NCBI GenBank assembly: GCA_014904845.1
Contig: MU119232.1
Location: 308,641 to 372,640, forward strand
DNA: 64,000 nucleotides
Direction of reading: 5' to 3'
Source: Acephala macrosclerotiorum
Taxonomy: Eukaryota; Ascomycota; Leotiomycetes; Helotiales; Mollisiaceae
Positions 11,594-22,339 of this stretch are shown here, piece after piece. Numbering within the stretch: the stretch's first letter is position 1; the number at the start of each line of letters is the position of its first letter. The position numbers and the translations under genes are program-made. The notes under the pieces are model-generated. The model ran no database searches, had not been told where the DNA came from, and was given only the letters and a program-made list of their open reading frames with translations.

Positions 11594-12097
11594 GTCGGAT
11601 ACCAGAAAGAAGAGAATCTTGAGCGGGGATGAGAGTGACGAGATTCTGAATTGAAAATAGAATATATGATATAGGGGAAAGAGATAGAAATTAAACCCAG
11701 TTTCATTTCATAGACAGATGTGGGGTAACTGGAAAAAAATGCGGAGAAGAGAGATACCCCGGACAATCACTCAAACTCGGACTAATTCGCGGTAACTCAA
11801 TCCTTGAAATTGGATCGCACGCAAACTGTACGGATGAATTTCCAGTCATCTCGGGCAAACCATCATAATTCCGGTTTACTAATACTTGGTTCGTGACAAG
11901 GTCTTGCGATGCGGGGAGCTGATATTGCTGAAGGGGTATGTATGGTAGAAAATCTAAAAGAAGATTGATGCAGAAACTTCAGGATGCTTTCATTTTAAAA
12001 CCAGTGGTGCTGACATAAGAACTCATGACCTTCATAACCCCTCTCGCCCTCTATTCAGCGATCTCTCTTCTTGTTCACTCATCTCCATCCCCACCCT
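11594..12097. other. P450 promoter / SDR 3' region
   Basis: About 500 bp between the P450 start and the SDR stop, both on the minus strand. The stretch therefore contains the P450 promoter and the SDR terminator. It has no coding frame that I can support, and I could not assign a TATA box or operator with confidence. Confidence 0.4.
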
Positions 12098-12931
12098 TCA
12101 CGGAGCGACTCCAAGAGTCAATCCTCCGTCGACCGCGAGGACTTGTCCTGTCATCCATTGTGACTCGGGAAGGCAGAGAAACAGAGCGACTCCAGCAATA
12201 TCTCCTGCTTGTCCAATCCTCGGCCATGGTGTTGACTTTTGCATCAACGCGAGGATGTCTGCATCCTCAATATTCTGACGCGCCATACCCGTTGCAACAA
12301 CGCCCGGAGCAACACAGTTGATATTGATTGAATCCTTTGCATGGTCTAGTGCCCCAGCGCGTGTCATGTGGTTGACGGATGCTTTGGTCGCTGAATATGC
12401 AACCTCGCCTGGAAACGCGACCACAGCGGCACACGACGAAATGTTGACAATGCGTCCTCGACTACCCCAGATCGGATCATATTCTTGCTTTAGGAACTGG
12501 CGGATGGCGAGGCGCATTGCTCTGGCTGTGCCAAGAGTGTTGATTGTAGACATTTTCGCCCAGAGCTCGTCGTCTTCGTTCGCGAAGTCTCGGAACGGCG
12601 CCCAATATCCAGCGCAATTGATCAGGATATCGAGGCGATGAAACTTGGATATTGTTCGAGAAAACGCGCCTTCGACCTCTGACACTGCTGAAATGTCGAC
12701 TTTTTCGAAGACTGCTGTGCCACCGCTTTTCGTGATGAGATCTACTGTTGTGGTGGAAATATCGTTTTCGTAGCCAGAAGGATTGGCCTCCGCTCTCAAA
12801 TCACAGCAGATGATTTTCACACCTTTCTCAGCAAGTCTCAAGGCGATTGCCCGACCCATCCCAGACGAAGCTCCAGTCACCAATGCGACTTTGTCCTTCA
12901 AGGGTTGGGAGGACATGATTTGGAAGGACAA
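12098..12931 (-). CDS. Short-chain dehydrogenase/reductase (SDR)
   Basis: An intron-less frame of 277 residues (starting at 12931; an in-frame ATG at 12916 gives MSSQPLKDKVALVTG and may be the true start). Classical SDR features are in order: cofactor loop TGASSGMG, CDLRAE at the end of beta-2, structural NCAG, the catalytic Ser in NISSCA, YSATK (Tyr and Lys of the triad) and the PG motif in NCVAPGVVATGM. Length is typical for the family. It would oxidise or reduce an alcohol/ketone pair with NAD(P)H; the acidic residue after beta-2 leans to NAD(H), a weak inference. It is divergent from a second SDR, sharing a 305-bp promoter region. Confidence 0.93.
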   Translation of the reverse strand: MSFQIMSSQPLKDKVALVTGASSGMGRAIALRLAEKGVKIICCDLRAEANPSGYENDISTTTVDLITKSGGTAVFEKVDISAVSEVEGAFSRTISKFHRLDILINCAGYWAPFRDFANEDDELWAKMSTINTLGTARAMRLAIRQFLKQEYDPIWGSRGRIVNISSCAAVVAFPGEVAYSATKASVNHMTRAGALDHAKDSININCVAPGVVATGMARQNIEDADILALMQKSTPWPRIGQAGDIAGVALFLCLPESQWMTGQVLAVDGGLTLGVAP

Positions 12932-13236
12932 AGTTGATAGCTCGAAGATGCGAAGTACGAAGATCTGTGAATGTGGATTTTTCCTGGTATGTCTAGCGGA
13001 GGTGGTCAGTTTGGTGACTTTCCAGAGCTCTCGTGGTCCCGTGGACGGATTGATTTAGAGAAATCTGTCCGTCGATGGCGGATACATTACCTTTACCAGG
13101 CAGGCCTTCCGTTGAGCACAGTTGAAATCGATATTCCGTGTTGCCAGTTCTTGTGCACGTAGCGAGCCATACCTACCAGCAACGTCAAATAGACGTTAAT
13201 TCTTTTGCATCAACTTCCTCGTCGCATCCATTAATT
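12932..13236. promoter_or_regulatory. Shared promoter of two divergent SDR genes
   Basis: The 305 bp between the divergent start codons must carry both 5' regions, so the two dehydrogenases are probably co-expressed. I could not identify a convincing Zn2Cys6 site or TATA element. Sequence position only; no motif claim. Confidence 0.5.
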
Positions 13237-14236
13237 ATGGTCAAGGGAAAGGTTTTCACGGTTTCAGGAGCAGCATCTGGCATTGGTCAAGCTACGGCTA
13301 TCAGACTTGCAGAGCTGGGAGCAAGAGCAATTGCTATCAGTGACATCAACTTGGTTGGACTCGAAGCAACGAAGGATACCTGTGCATTTTGCCAAACCCA
13401 TGTAGAAGTTAGTTGCTGCTAAAATGTGGCAGGTACGAAACTCGGTGCGCAGGTCGCAACTCGTATTGTTGACGTCAGAAAAGCTGAAGAGGTGACAAGT
13501 TGGATCAAAGACACTGTCACTGAGTTTGGAAAGCTAGACGGTGCTGCCAATGTGGCAGGTGTTGCCGCTGCTGAAGACGGAGGTAGTACCGTGGAAACTA
13601 TGGTATGCAATTCAGTCGTCTAATACGGTTGAATTTCCAGCTCATGATCTACTCGCCTCCAGGTCCAGAAGGATTGGGATTTCACTTTGGCTGTCAATCT
13701 TGGAGGTGTGCTGAATTGCATGCGAGCTCAACTCGCCTACATCACCAAGCCACGAGGATCAATTGTCAATGTTGCTAGCACCTCTGGACTTTTCGGAATG
13801 CCTGGGAACGCCGCGTACGCGACAAGCAAGTTTGGAGTCCTAGGTCTGACGGAATCGGCAGCTGGTGAGGTTGGATGGGAAGGAGTGCGTGTCAATGCAG
13901 TATTACCGTGGGTTTTACCATGCAAGTCCAGTGTCTTCTATGCTAATTTGAAAAGAGGCCCGATCGATACCGCCATCATCCGTAACGGCGAAGCAAAAGG
14001 ATTATGGAATCAAAAGATGCTAGGAGATGAGACTCTACTGGGTAGAACTGGAAGAGCTGATGAGGTAGCCAACGTCATTTGCTTCCTGCTCAGTGAGGAT
14101 GCCTCTTTTGTCACCGGAGGTAAGTGGCCTTTCCAAATTCTGTGCCAACGAAACTGATGTTGCAGCTCGCTGGACTGTTGATGGAGGTTATGCTGCAGCG
14201 AGGACGAGAAGACCGCCACCAAACCCTGCACTTTGA
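13237..14236 (+). CDS. Short-chain dehydrogenase/reductase, five exons
   Basis: Exons 13237-13381, 13433-13602, 13663-13907, 13956-14119 and 14166-14236 give 264 residues; introns are 46-60 bp. The cofactor loop is SGAASGIG (Ser in place of the usual first Thr), then DINLVG, AANVAG for the NNAG motif, NVASTSG with the catalytic Ser, and YATSK. The fourth exon joins to read AVLPGPIDTAII, the expected PG motif, which supports the intron at 13908-13955. The C-terminal reading GARWTVDGGYAA also matches the family. It is unlike its divergent neighbour in intron content, so the pair is not a recent duplication. A tailoring dehydrogenase role is inferred from context. Confidence 0.9.
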
Positions 14237-14613
14237 CACATTTAGCAGGTAGACAATGTTATCATTGAATATATCCAATATCTTGTCTAATCGTGCCTCG
14301 CGAGACGATGCGTGATAGATTTCCACTTTCTTGTTAGCTACTACAATAAAAACCCTGTCTAGTTGCAAAATATCTACTTGTTCAAGCGATCTACCCAATT
14401 TTCTAAATTGTCAGGCGATCCATGCTATAGTGCAATAGTCTGCTCCTTTTCTGAACGATCCCCGGTATCGGTATCGGACCAATTCACGGATATTCTCTCG
14501 GCCCATCTAAGATAGTCGATATCCGCGAGATTCAAATGCCTGGATCATTGGTCAAACATTCACATTCTGTATCTTTCCCATACGCCGTTTATTATCCGCA
14601 AACTCATACAACC

Positions 14614-15467
14614 ATGCCATCAGGACCACCCTTTTTCGTTGTTGCGCGAGTCGTTGGAAGAGATGGAGTATTTGAACTTGTGAGACCCTGGCTCCTCTCT
14701 GACTCAATGAGCTGTATTCTGATCCAATGTTTCAAAGTGGAAGCAACGCCTCGTCCGCCTCTGCGAAGTCTCTGCCACAGAACCTCTCGGAAATACATAC
14801 TACTGGGGCCAAGATCTCGATGGTGAGCCAGACTCACTCTGGGGGTTAGAAGGCTACTCACACGCGGTCGGTTTCTTCATCGGACATCCCTCCAGCCAGG
14901 TTTTCAAGGAGGAGATGGCCCTTGTTGATTCAGATAAGTTGCTCAGAAATGAGCAAGGTCTTGCGAGCAAGGATTATGATTTGAAACACTATGACCAAGC
15001 TGGAGGGTATCTAACGAGGGAGGATGATGAAGGGAAGGATGGGAAGGATAGTTTTGTTGTTGTGATGCACTTTTGGGCAAAGGGTGGGAGGAGGGGCGAT
15101 GCAATCAGCAAGCTCGTGAATCTTGCCGATGCCACAAAGGGGGATACGGATCTCAGGTTGAAGGCGATGATTCAGAGTTGCGCTGTGTTCAAGGGAGTTT
15201 GGGATCAAAACTTGGTTACGTTGTGGGTTAGGTCAGTATCATCCGCATATCTCTTCTAAGACGTGCACCACTTGCGTGTTCGTCTTTACAGCCTTACTAA
15301 CAGTCGCTGGTTCATCTAGAACCAAGACAGAGAAAGAATTCAATGAATTCAAAGTCTGGGATAGATATAAGAGTGTTGTAGATGGAGAACTAAAAAGCGG
15401 TGGTGTTCTGGTGGAGAAGACCGAGATTCATCGGAGCAAGGCTTTCAATGGGCATATTGATAAGTGA
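14614..15467 (+). CDS. Tandem ABM-like (dimeric alpha/beta barrel) protein
   Basis: Exons 14614-14679, 14738-15231 and 15320-15467 give 235 residues. The N-terminal part reads FFVVARVVGRDGVFELWKQR then NTYYWGQDLD, and the second half reads FVVVMHFWAKGGRRGDAI and continues to WDRYKSVVDGELKSGGVLVE; both resemble the strand-helix pattern of antibiotic-biosynthesis monooxygenase (ABM) folds, so the protein looks like two such domains in tandem. ABM-type proteins include cofactor-free oxygenases and proteins without oxygenase activity; which applies is unknown. I chose the ATG at 14614 (AACCATGCC); an in-frame ATG at 14536 would add 26 residues. It is co-directional with the preceding SDR and convergent with the FAD monooxygenase. 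Confidence 0.75.
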
Positions 15468-15805
15468 GGGACTGTTCGAGGCTTTTCTGAGAATGGTATG
15501 AATTGAAATCATCTTTGTAGTGAAAACTCATTCAAAATGCGTGATCTGTGACTCCTAACTCCATTCCTCATATCATGTTCCATGACCCCCTAATAATAGG
15601 TAGTCTGCTCATACTGCGACATATATTGTGAATACATGAGTTGGAGTGGTTGGCAAAGTCGTTCAAGTCAAAAGAATTACACTTGTTTGTATATGCACAT
15701 CACAACAACCAGTTGTGTACTAGAGACGAATCAGAAGATACCTCAATGGAACGAAATTCAAACGACTTCAGCAGAACACTTAAAGACTTAAACAGCCTCC
15801 TCAAA
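15468..15805. other. Convergent intergenic spacer
   Basis: About 340 bp between two convergent 3' ends (ABM-like gene and FAD monooxygenase). An open frame running through it on the plus strand is antisense to the monooxygenase and not convincing. Probably only 3' untranslated sequence. Confidence 0.45.
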
Positions 15806-17462
15806 CTACTTAATATCAAACCCCTCAAATCCAGAGGCAAGAAGGTCGTTGCACTTCTGAACATAGCTCGGCAGTCCACCCAAATAATTCAACATCTCTT
15901 TGGTCTTCCCCGGAATATTCGTCCCCATATACTCACTCTCCGTCAGGGGCAACAAGCTCATATTGCCAATCATATTAACATGCTCTCTCCACGCCTTCTC
16001 GCTCCCCACATTCGGATTCAAGAACGTATGGCCGTTCTCCCTCATGAAATCCATGCTGGAAACAACCCATTCACCTTGGAGCTCAGCGCACGTAGGGCCA
16101 TTGCAGAAAGTGGTGGGGCCTTGGGGGCCATAAGTAAAAAACATGTTGGGAAAGCCAGACGCCATGACACCGAGGGATGTCCAGGTTCCATGTGCCCATT
16201 TTTCGCGTAGGGTTTGCCCCTTTAGACCTTTGATGTCGATTGCGAGGAGGCCACCTGTCACGGAGTCGAATCCTGTTGCGAGGACCAGGATGTCGAGCTC
16301 GTGGAAAGTGTTGTCTTCCGTAATGATGCCTCGGGGAACGACATACTTGATTGCATTCTCACGAGTGTTGATCAACTTGACATTGTCCTGATTGTAGACT
16401 TCATAGTATCTCTGCTCGAGCGTCGCACGCTTGGTTCCGAAGTAGTACGGAGGTACTTCTGGTGCAAGGATCTCAGCAACCTCAGGTTTCTTGATGCGAG
16501 GAAGCACTTTGCTGCGCCAGAAGGCGTAGGCATACTTGTTGGCTTCCTTGTTCATGATGATGTCTTGGTAGGTAGCTAGCCAGAACAAGAGTCCACCCTG
16601 TTCCCATAACTCTTCAAAGAACTTCGTGCGTTCCTCATCTGAGACTGCCAGAGCGGATTGGGGATTGAACTGGCGATCGATTCCCGCGAAGTTGTTCTTA
16701 CGGTTCTCAAATATCTGTGGGTATTTACTCTTGTCTTGATCTTTGCCAGTCAACTTGGCCTGTCGCATGGGTAGAGCAAAGGTTGGGCTCCGCTGGAAAA
16801 CAGTCAAATGGCTGACATCTGGTGCGATTTCTTGGATGGTTTGAAGGCCACTAGATGCGTTTCCCACAACCCCAACCCTCTTGTTCTTGTAGTCAATCCC
16901 ACCATGGGGCCACGCCGAAGTGTGGAACTTCGGCCCTGCGAATGTGTCCAAACCTTCGAATTTGGGGATGTATGGTTCGGAGAATGAGCCTGTGCAGAGA
17001 ATGAAAAATCTCGATACAAAGACAGATCCGTCGTTGGTGTGAACGTGCCACTGGTTGTTGATGCCATCGAAATCGGCAGCGGTAACGGTGGTATTGAATC
17101 TGATGTCCTTCTTCAAATGAAGCTTTGACTCGACGTGCTGGAAGTACTCTTGAATTTCGCTCTGCCCAGGATATTTGACACTCCATGACCAATCTCCCCA
17201 CTAGAATGAATCAGTCTCTAGATTCAGCAACGGAAGAAAGAACACATACAAGATCCTTGTCCGAGAACTCATACAGCGGTACCTTGCTATCCACGCGAGC
17301 TCCTGGATAGCGGTTCCAGTACCAAACACCGCCAAGATCAGCTGCGTTGTCGAGAACTAGGGATTTGTAGCCCCTCTCTCGCAAGGTCCTCAGGACATGG
17401 CATCCACCAAAGCCTGCTCCAACCACAATGGCATCATACTGCTGCTGTTCAACTAATCCCAT
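15806..17462 (-). CDS. FAD-dependent monooxygenase, Baeyer-Villiger type
   Basis: Two exons (17462-17250, 17200-15806; one 49-bp intron) give 535 residues. The first dinucleotide loop is VGAGFGG, followed by GGVWYWNRYPGARVD, typical of class B flavoprotein monooxygenases. The Baeyer-Villiger fingerprint FxGxxxHxxxWP is present as FAGPKFHTSAWP (about residues 158-169). The NADPH loop reads GVVGNASSG, where the second glycine of GxGxxG is alanine. ATGFDSVTGG and FPNMFFTYGPQ also match the family. Such enzymes insert oxygen next to a ketone to make esters or lactones, using FAD and NADPH. The ketone could come from either SDR. It is divergent from the SnoaL-like gene. Confidence 0.92.
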
Positions 17463-17948
17463 GATGATTGATGATGCGAGAAATTAAGTCTGTTGTGCTT
17501 TTCCCATAGAGTGGAGTGAGTTCCTGGTGACAGTCTGCAATTGATATAGACAAACTGCCTTTGCATTGCTTTGAGGCGAATTGGCCACTAAAACAGTCCG
17601 TGAGTGTGACTTCAGACCCCACTCTCCCCGCAATGTTTACTTGATGTCATCAAGGGCAGATAAATTGTGCCGAGCCTCCCTTTAGAATGCTCCGGCTGTA
17701 GCAAGAATCGGTGCAAATACGAATCGCAGAATCAGCCGTAGTTGAATGGCACTTGGAATCAGTCCAACTGTCTTCGGTAGTATCTTACGGGTGGAATGGA
17801 CGGATTTCTTTCTCTCTATAAAGTTCCCTTCTCTCCTCGACTTTGACACGACTTCTTAGCACGTGCTGCACTTCAAACCGATTTCAGCACAGTAGCACCT
17901 GCTTATTGTTCAGACTACTTTGAAATAATCGCTCAAAACACTCTCAAT
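17463..17948. promoter_or_regulatory. Divergent promoter: monooxygenase and SnoaL-like gene
   Basis: A 486-bp divergent intergenic region. TATAAAG at 17817-17823 lies about 126 bp before the SnoaL-like ATG and is a reasonable TATA box for that gene. CCGGCTGTAG and CAGCCGTAG occur near 17694 and 17733 and could be bound by a zinc-cluster factor, but with only two half-similar sites this is speculation. Confidence 0.5.
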
Positions 17949-18718
17949 ATGAACAAAAATGGCTTTGTCAAGGAAGCTGTGAGTCAAACTTCCTGGATTG
18001 CCATGTATTGAATAAATGCTAACCAGACTCTCCCACAGTCGGCATACACAAGCATTGATAAGACATATGAATGGCTAAGCATGCCCAAAAATAAGGTATG
18101 TGTGCTTGAATCCCTATGGTTCGACCTCGCCGAGATCCTCATTGCCCCTCAGGATCACAATCCCGAGTGGAAAGTTGAGGAGCAAGAAATCCTCGACCAG
18201 CTCTACAAAGGCTGGCTCCAATATTGGAACCACGAGTCGGTCAACGATGCGGTGAATGGCATGGCTGGCGCTCGTCGCTTTTACGACTTCGATCAGATGC
18301 TGTCGTATGACATGTTTGGCAATACTCCGCGGGGACATTTCGGCGAGCATTTTGATGCTATTTTTCCATATTGGGGTGACGGACAGATGGATTTCAAGGA
18401 TATTGAGATCACATGTCTCTCCAAAGACTCGGCCTTCTCCACCATGTAATTCTCAGCCCCAGCTTCGAAACTATCTCCTAACGAAAGTATGAATGTAGTT
18501 ACTAATTGCTGATGTTGATGCGTAGGATCCAACACACATGGGGTACAGCAGGTGGCACACCCTTTAACACAACTTTCCGACGAACCGGTATCGCCAAGAA
18601 GAGAGATGGCAAGTGGAAATGGGTCCATGAGCATTTGTCATATCCCGCAGATATGAAGACCGGAAAGGCAGATTTCACATGCGGACTTGATCCAACAAAG
18701 GCATTCAAGCTTCAGTAA
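17949..18718 (+). CDS. SnoaL/NTF2-like small enzyme
   Basis: Exons 17949-17978, 18039-18095, 18153-18445 and 18526-18718 give 190 residues. The body reads YDFDQMLSYDMFGNTPRG, IFPYWGDGQMDFKDIEITCL and KWKWVHEHLSYPAD, the layout of the SnoaL/NTF2-like superfamily (cone-shaped alpha+beta barrel). In fungal metabolite clusters such proteins act as cyclases, dehydratases or isomerases; the reaction here cannot be read from sequence. The second intron (18096-18152) is 57 bp, in frame and stop-free, so a longer isoform with 19 extra residues is possible. It is divergent from the Baeyer-Villiger-type enzyme and convergent with the cluster regulator. Confidence 0.75.
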
Positions 18719-18789
18719 AGACCGCAAACATCCTGCTCATTCCTGATGTCAAACCGAATCGAACAAGATGATGCATGAAGGTTGAGTAT

Positions 18790-21633
18790 TTAGTTTCGAC
18801 ATAGTTGAGCTTGAAGAAAACTGTTTATATCGTTTGCCATGTCCAGATCCATTTCCGTGGTAAGTCCTGTGTCGAATATAAAGTCTTCGAAATTTTCATC
18901 CACATTGCCAAATCCAGCAAGCTGATCGAAGTCGAGTCTCTTTGTTTGTTCGATTTGTGTGTTGTGTAAAGCAGAAAGGTCAGGGTCGACAGCAATGCCA
19001 AGAATCTCGGTCTGACTCCATAAATTGTTTGCTTCATTTAAGCTCGGTACCTGTACATTTGTGTTGACTTCCTCTGAATCCGTCATGTTTGCAACAGCTG
19101 CAACCTGCTTCCCTTCGCTGCTTTCAGACCTTGAATGGTATGGTTGAGGAGACTTCTTGCGCGCATGAATAAGATCAAGTGCCTTGCTCAATATATCTAG
19201 GTTGCTTTGCAGGGTGGTCGATGTTTTCCAATATTCGACGAATTGCATGTAGTTCAGGCGTAAAACCTCAAATTTAGACTCAGTCAGATCCTTATTAGCC
19301 CCCGGAGACCCAAAAAATTTATACACAAGCTGCACCGCGGCAGCAAGCCAAATTGTGCTCGCTAGGAAAGGATTGACATATTGAATATGGTGACTCGAAC
19401 TACGACTGACGATCATGAGTATATCATCTGCAGCTTCCGCGTATCGACTAAGACCATCCGGATCTGGTTCAGATGGATCTATCGGCTCAGCAGGTGGCGT
19501 GGATATATTCTCAGCTGAAGATGCCTTCACCTGGCAATGCTCTCGCCGACCACCCCCAAATACAGCGTGGTGATACATCATGAATTTTGTTAACTGCATC
19601 ATGACATAGATACTGTATATTGAGCTTTGGAGCATTAGCTCGGAGGAGTTGGAACCGGTGACTGGAAAACTGAGTTTCTCGTGATGATACTTCAGATGCG
19701 AAGGTAAGGCCATGGAAAAGCAATGCAACGCGTTTTCCAAGACACCGAGGCTTTCGGATACTTCCTCGCAGGTCTTTCCAGCATTCGATTTGACGGCCCT
19801 CATACTAGATCTTCGTTGAGGCAATGCAGATACTGGAACATGTCTCGTTCTTGGGTGGGAAAGCTGTTGCGCTTGCCTCATCATCGAATTGACAACAATA
19901 AACCAGGCTTTTGCTGATTTGTTCTCGCATTTTTGAAGGTCCCTCCATCGAGTCAAGGCATCCGCACCGAGGTAGCAGCTTTGGCGAAATTCGTCGCGGA
20001 ACCAGAACTCGTCATCGATGGGAAGCTTCGTTTCATTCTGAGACCAGTCAATCGCTGTGGGGCATCGACGTACCGTACTGTATGCAGATTAGAAGATGGT
20101 CTTGACATAGTCAGAAGAGCGCTCGAGGTTTTGCTTCGAATAGTGTGTCTTCAAGACAGCTTGAAAGAGAAGCACGAGGAACTTCTGCCCAGGATTGAAA
20201 ATCGAGAGCCATGTAGAACATACCTGGCAAAGGTGTCCATCTCCCAGATAGCCCACCAAATCCTTCTCTTTTCCTCGTCCAAACACCATGATTGCCCTGT
20301 CTTGCCCGTAAAGAATATATCTTTATCCCTTTCATCTGAGTCCACGAGGTGGAGATCAAGTTCGTAAGCAACCCGAACACATGTGCCTAAGGATCTCCAA
20401 GCAAGCCCACGGGCACTCCTTATTAACTGTTGGAAAGTTGAAAGTGCCAGCGCTTGCAACAACACCAGTGTAGGCCTGCTATCCCCGCATTCCCGAAATG
20501 CCTGGTCTATATGGAGCTGGGAGAGTGTCCTGAATCGCTCGACTTGTGATGTTGCACGGGGCTGATCATGGTTAGTTGACCTTTTGTCCTGATCGTTGGT
20601 CGCTTCAACGAATCGAGCAGAGAACGAGAACATGGCTGCCAAGAGAGCTGTAAGTTGTGCTTGAGAGGTGATCGAAGCAAGTTTGGATCGAAATTGGGAA
20701 GGGCGGAATAGCGAGAATGATGTCATGTGGGTAAAATAAGAATCTATGCTACAGAGGGGAAGGTAGTGAGTTAGAGTTAGGCTAGAACATAGGAAGCTAG
20801 AGGCTTTTACTTACAGGGCGTTCAAGGTCTCTGATGAAATGTCCAGAGTTTTGCATGCAAGCGTGATCATATCCGAATCAGTCGACTGTCCCATGGTCTC
20901 GGCCGGATTTGAGAAAGCTTCCCTATTTCCGTTGTCACAGATGTCGAAGGTAGGCTCATGTGAAGGATGAACAATAGAGGACAGATCATGTATGTCTAAA
21001 GACTCGGGTCGAGGAGTTGCGATGGTAGGGGCACAGTCGAAGTTGCATCCCGACAGGAGGCCGGTTTCTTGACCATATTGTCCACCCATTGTCTGAGAAC
21101 CCGCGGCATGGTTGGTGTTAGATAACTTGACCATACCGGCACAGTCATTACCTTGGCCATCTTCAGCCTCGCCAGTGGTGCTTCGAGCCTCTCCAGTGCG
21201 AGCACGTTTCCGACTTCCTTGCTTTGAACCTTTGTTTACATAAATCAGCAGCGCAGATGAGCGTGGGCACCCAGAACATACCAGGTTTCGGACCTGGCTT
21301 TAGCGGACCTTCACGATAGAAGCAAGTCTGGCGTGACTTCAGACACAATGAACACACAGGGCGCTCTCGACCACTGTTCAAGACTTTTCGATCAGCGTGT
21401 GTGAACTTCTGCTGCATTTGGAACATGGATATTGATGGTTGGCCGAATCATAAATCGCGATCATGGTGCTGACTGACCATTTGATTTTGCGCCTATGAAT
21501 TGAAACAATTAGCGGAAATTTGACGGAGCGGAGGTAGAATTGGATGTGATAGTACGGACCTTCGGCAAGCTTCACAGGATAAGCTGGTTGAGTTTGTCGT
21601 AAATTCATCAGATGCTGTCGGAGATGGAGACAT
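18790..21633 (-). CDS. Zn2Cys6 transcription factor, likely cluster regulator
   Basis: Six exons (21633-21560, 21492-21478, 21373-21282, 21229-20815, 20748-20224, 20077-18790) give 802 residues. The zinc cluster CEACRR + RKIKC + GRERPVCSLCLKSRQTC is spread over three exons, the middle only 15 bp; joining across the 104-bp intron ending GAACAG restores exact CX2CX6CX6CX2CX6C spacing. The regulatory half has ALIDSYFTHMTSFSLFRPS, WWAIWEMDTFA and STVRRCPTAIDWSQNETKLP, as in the fungal_trans domain. The C-terminus is acidic (FDQLAGFGNVDENFEDFIFD), a likely activation region. Its position at the edge of the tailoring cluster suggests pathway-specific control; that is inference. Confidence 0.9.
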
Positions 21634-22339
21634 GGCTCCACCGTGTTTCGATTGACGCGTCGTCTTCGGAGCGCGACGAGGGGTATACAACGCCAACAGC
21701 TTCGTATGAGTGGCTTGAGGTTGCTCAAGCTTTCAATTAGCAATAATTGAGATGATGGTTGAGGTCGTGAAATGAGGTTCGGCAGTTTATGTAGGTGTTA
21801 TCGATTAGAAGCAAGACCTTGTCTGCACATGACCCTCTTCCAGAAAAGTTAAGATGTGCCGCAAAAGTGCGGGGAGCAACCCAGTTCTCAGACACGAGGC
21901 CCCATGGGGTTAGAATTCGAGTGTGGGGTTGAATCAATTCCCATTTCCCCTCCTCCCTGTGCATCCCTGAAATTGGTGCGAAATTGCACCGAGCTGCCGG
22001 TGCAGCCGCCAGCTGATTGGTCACTTGCATCCCGGATCACGGGGATGGGGGCGTTCTCCTTATCCTTCCTTCCACGGCTAAGGCAAGTGTGGGGTGCAAT
22101 GGAAAGGGTGAAAGGGAGGAAGGAACATAGAAGGAGGTTGGAGTTGTAGCTCTAGCTCGGGGAGCAAATATGTTGTCCTGAGCTCTTCGCTTAGAACCAG
22201 CCAAGACCTCAGAATATCAAAGTGCCCATAATCGTGATAGTCCTTGAACTAAAATTCCTGATCTTTCGAAACCTCTTTAGCGTCCTGGACGTTCTGAAAG
22301 ATAAAATTAGACGTTGCTCTGAACTTTTGAAGTGTTCTA
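21634..22339. other. Regulator promoter and truncated-gene boundary
   Basis: About 700 bp upstream of the regulator. The C-terminal half of the FAH-family gene would be expected here if that gene were intact, but no matching sequence is visible. Frames on both strands are short. It probably contains the regulator's promoter plus a deletion breakpoint near 22330. Confidence 0.45.

Noticed and set aside
12098..14236. The two SDR genes as a tandem duplication
   Set aside because: They differ in intron content (none versus four), cofactor loop and flanking motifs, so a recent duplication is unlikely.
17690..17745. CCGGCTGTAG/CAGCCGTAG as binding sites of the cluster regulator
   Set aside because: Only two half-similar strings in one promoter, not seen in the other cluster promoters I read.
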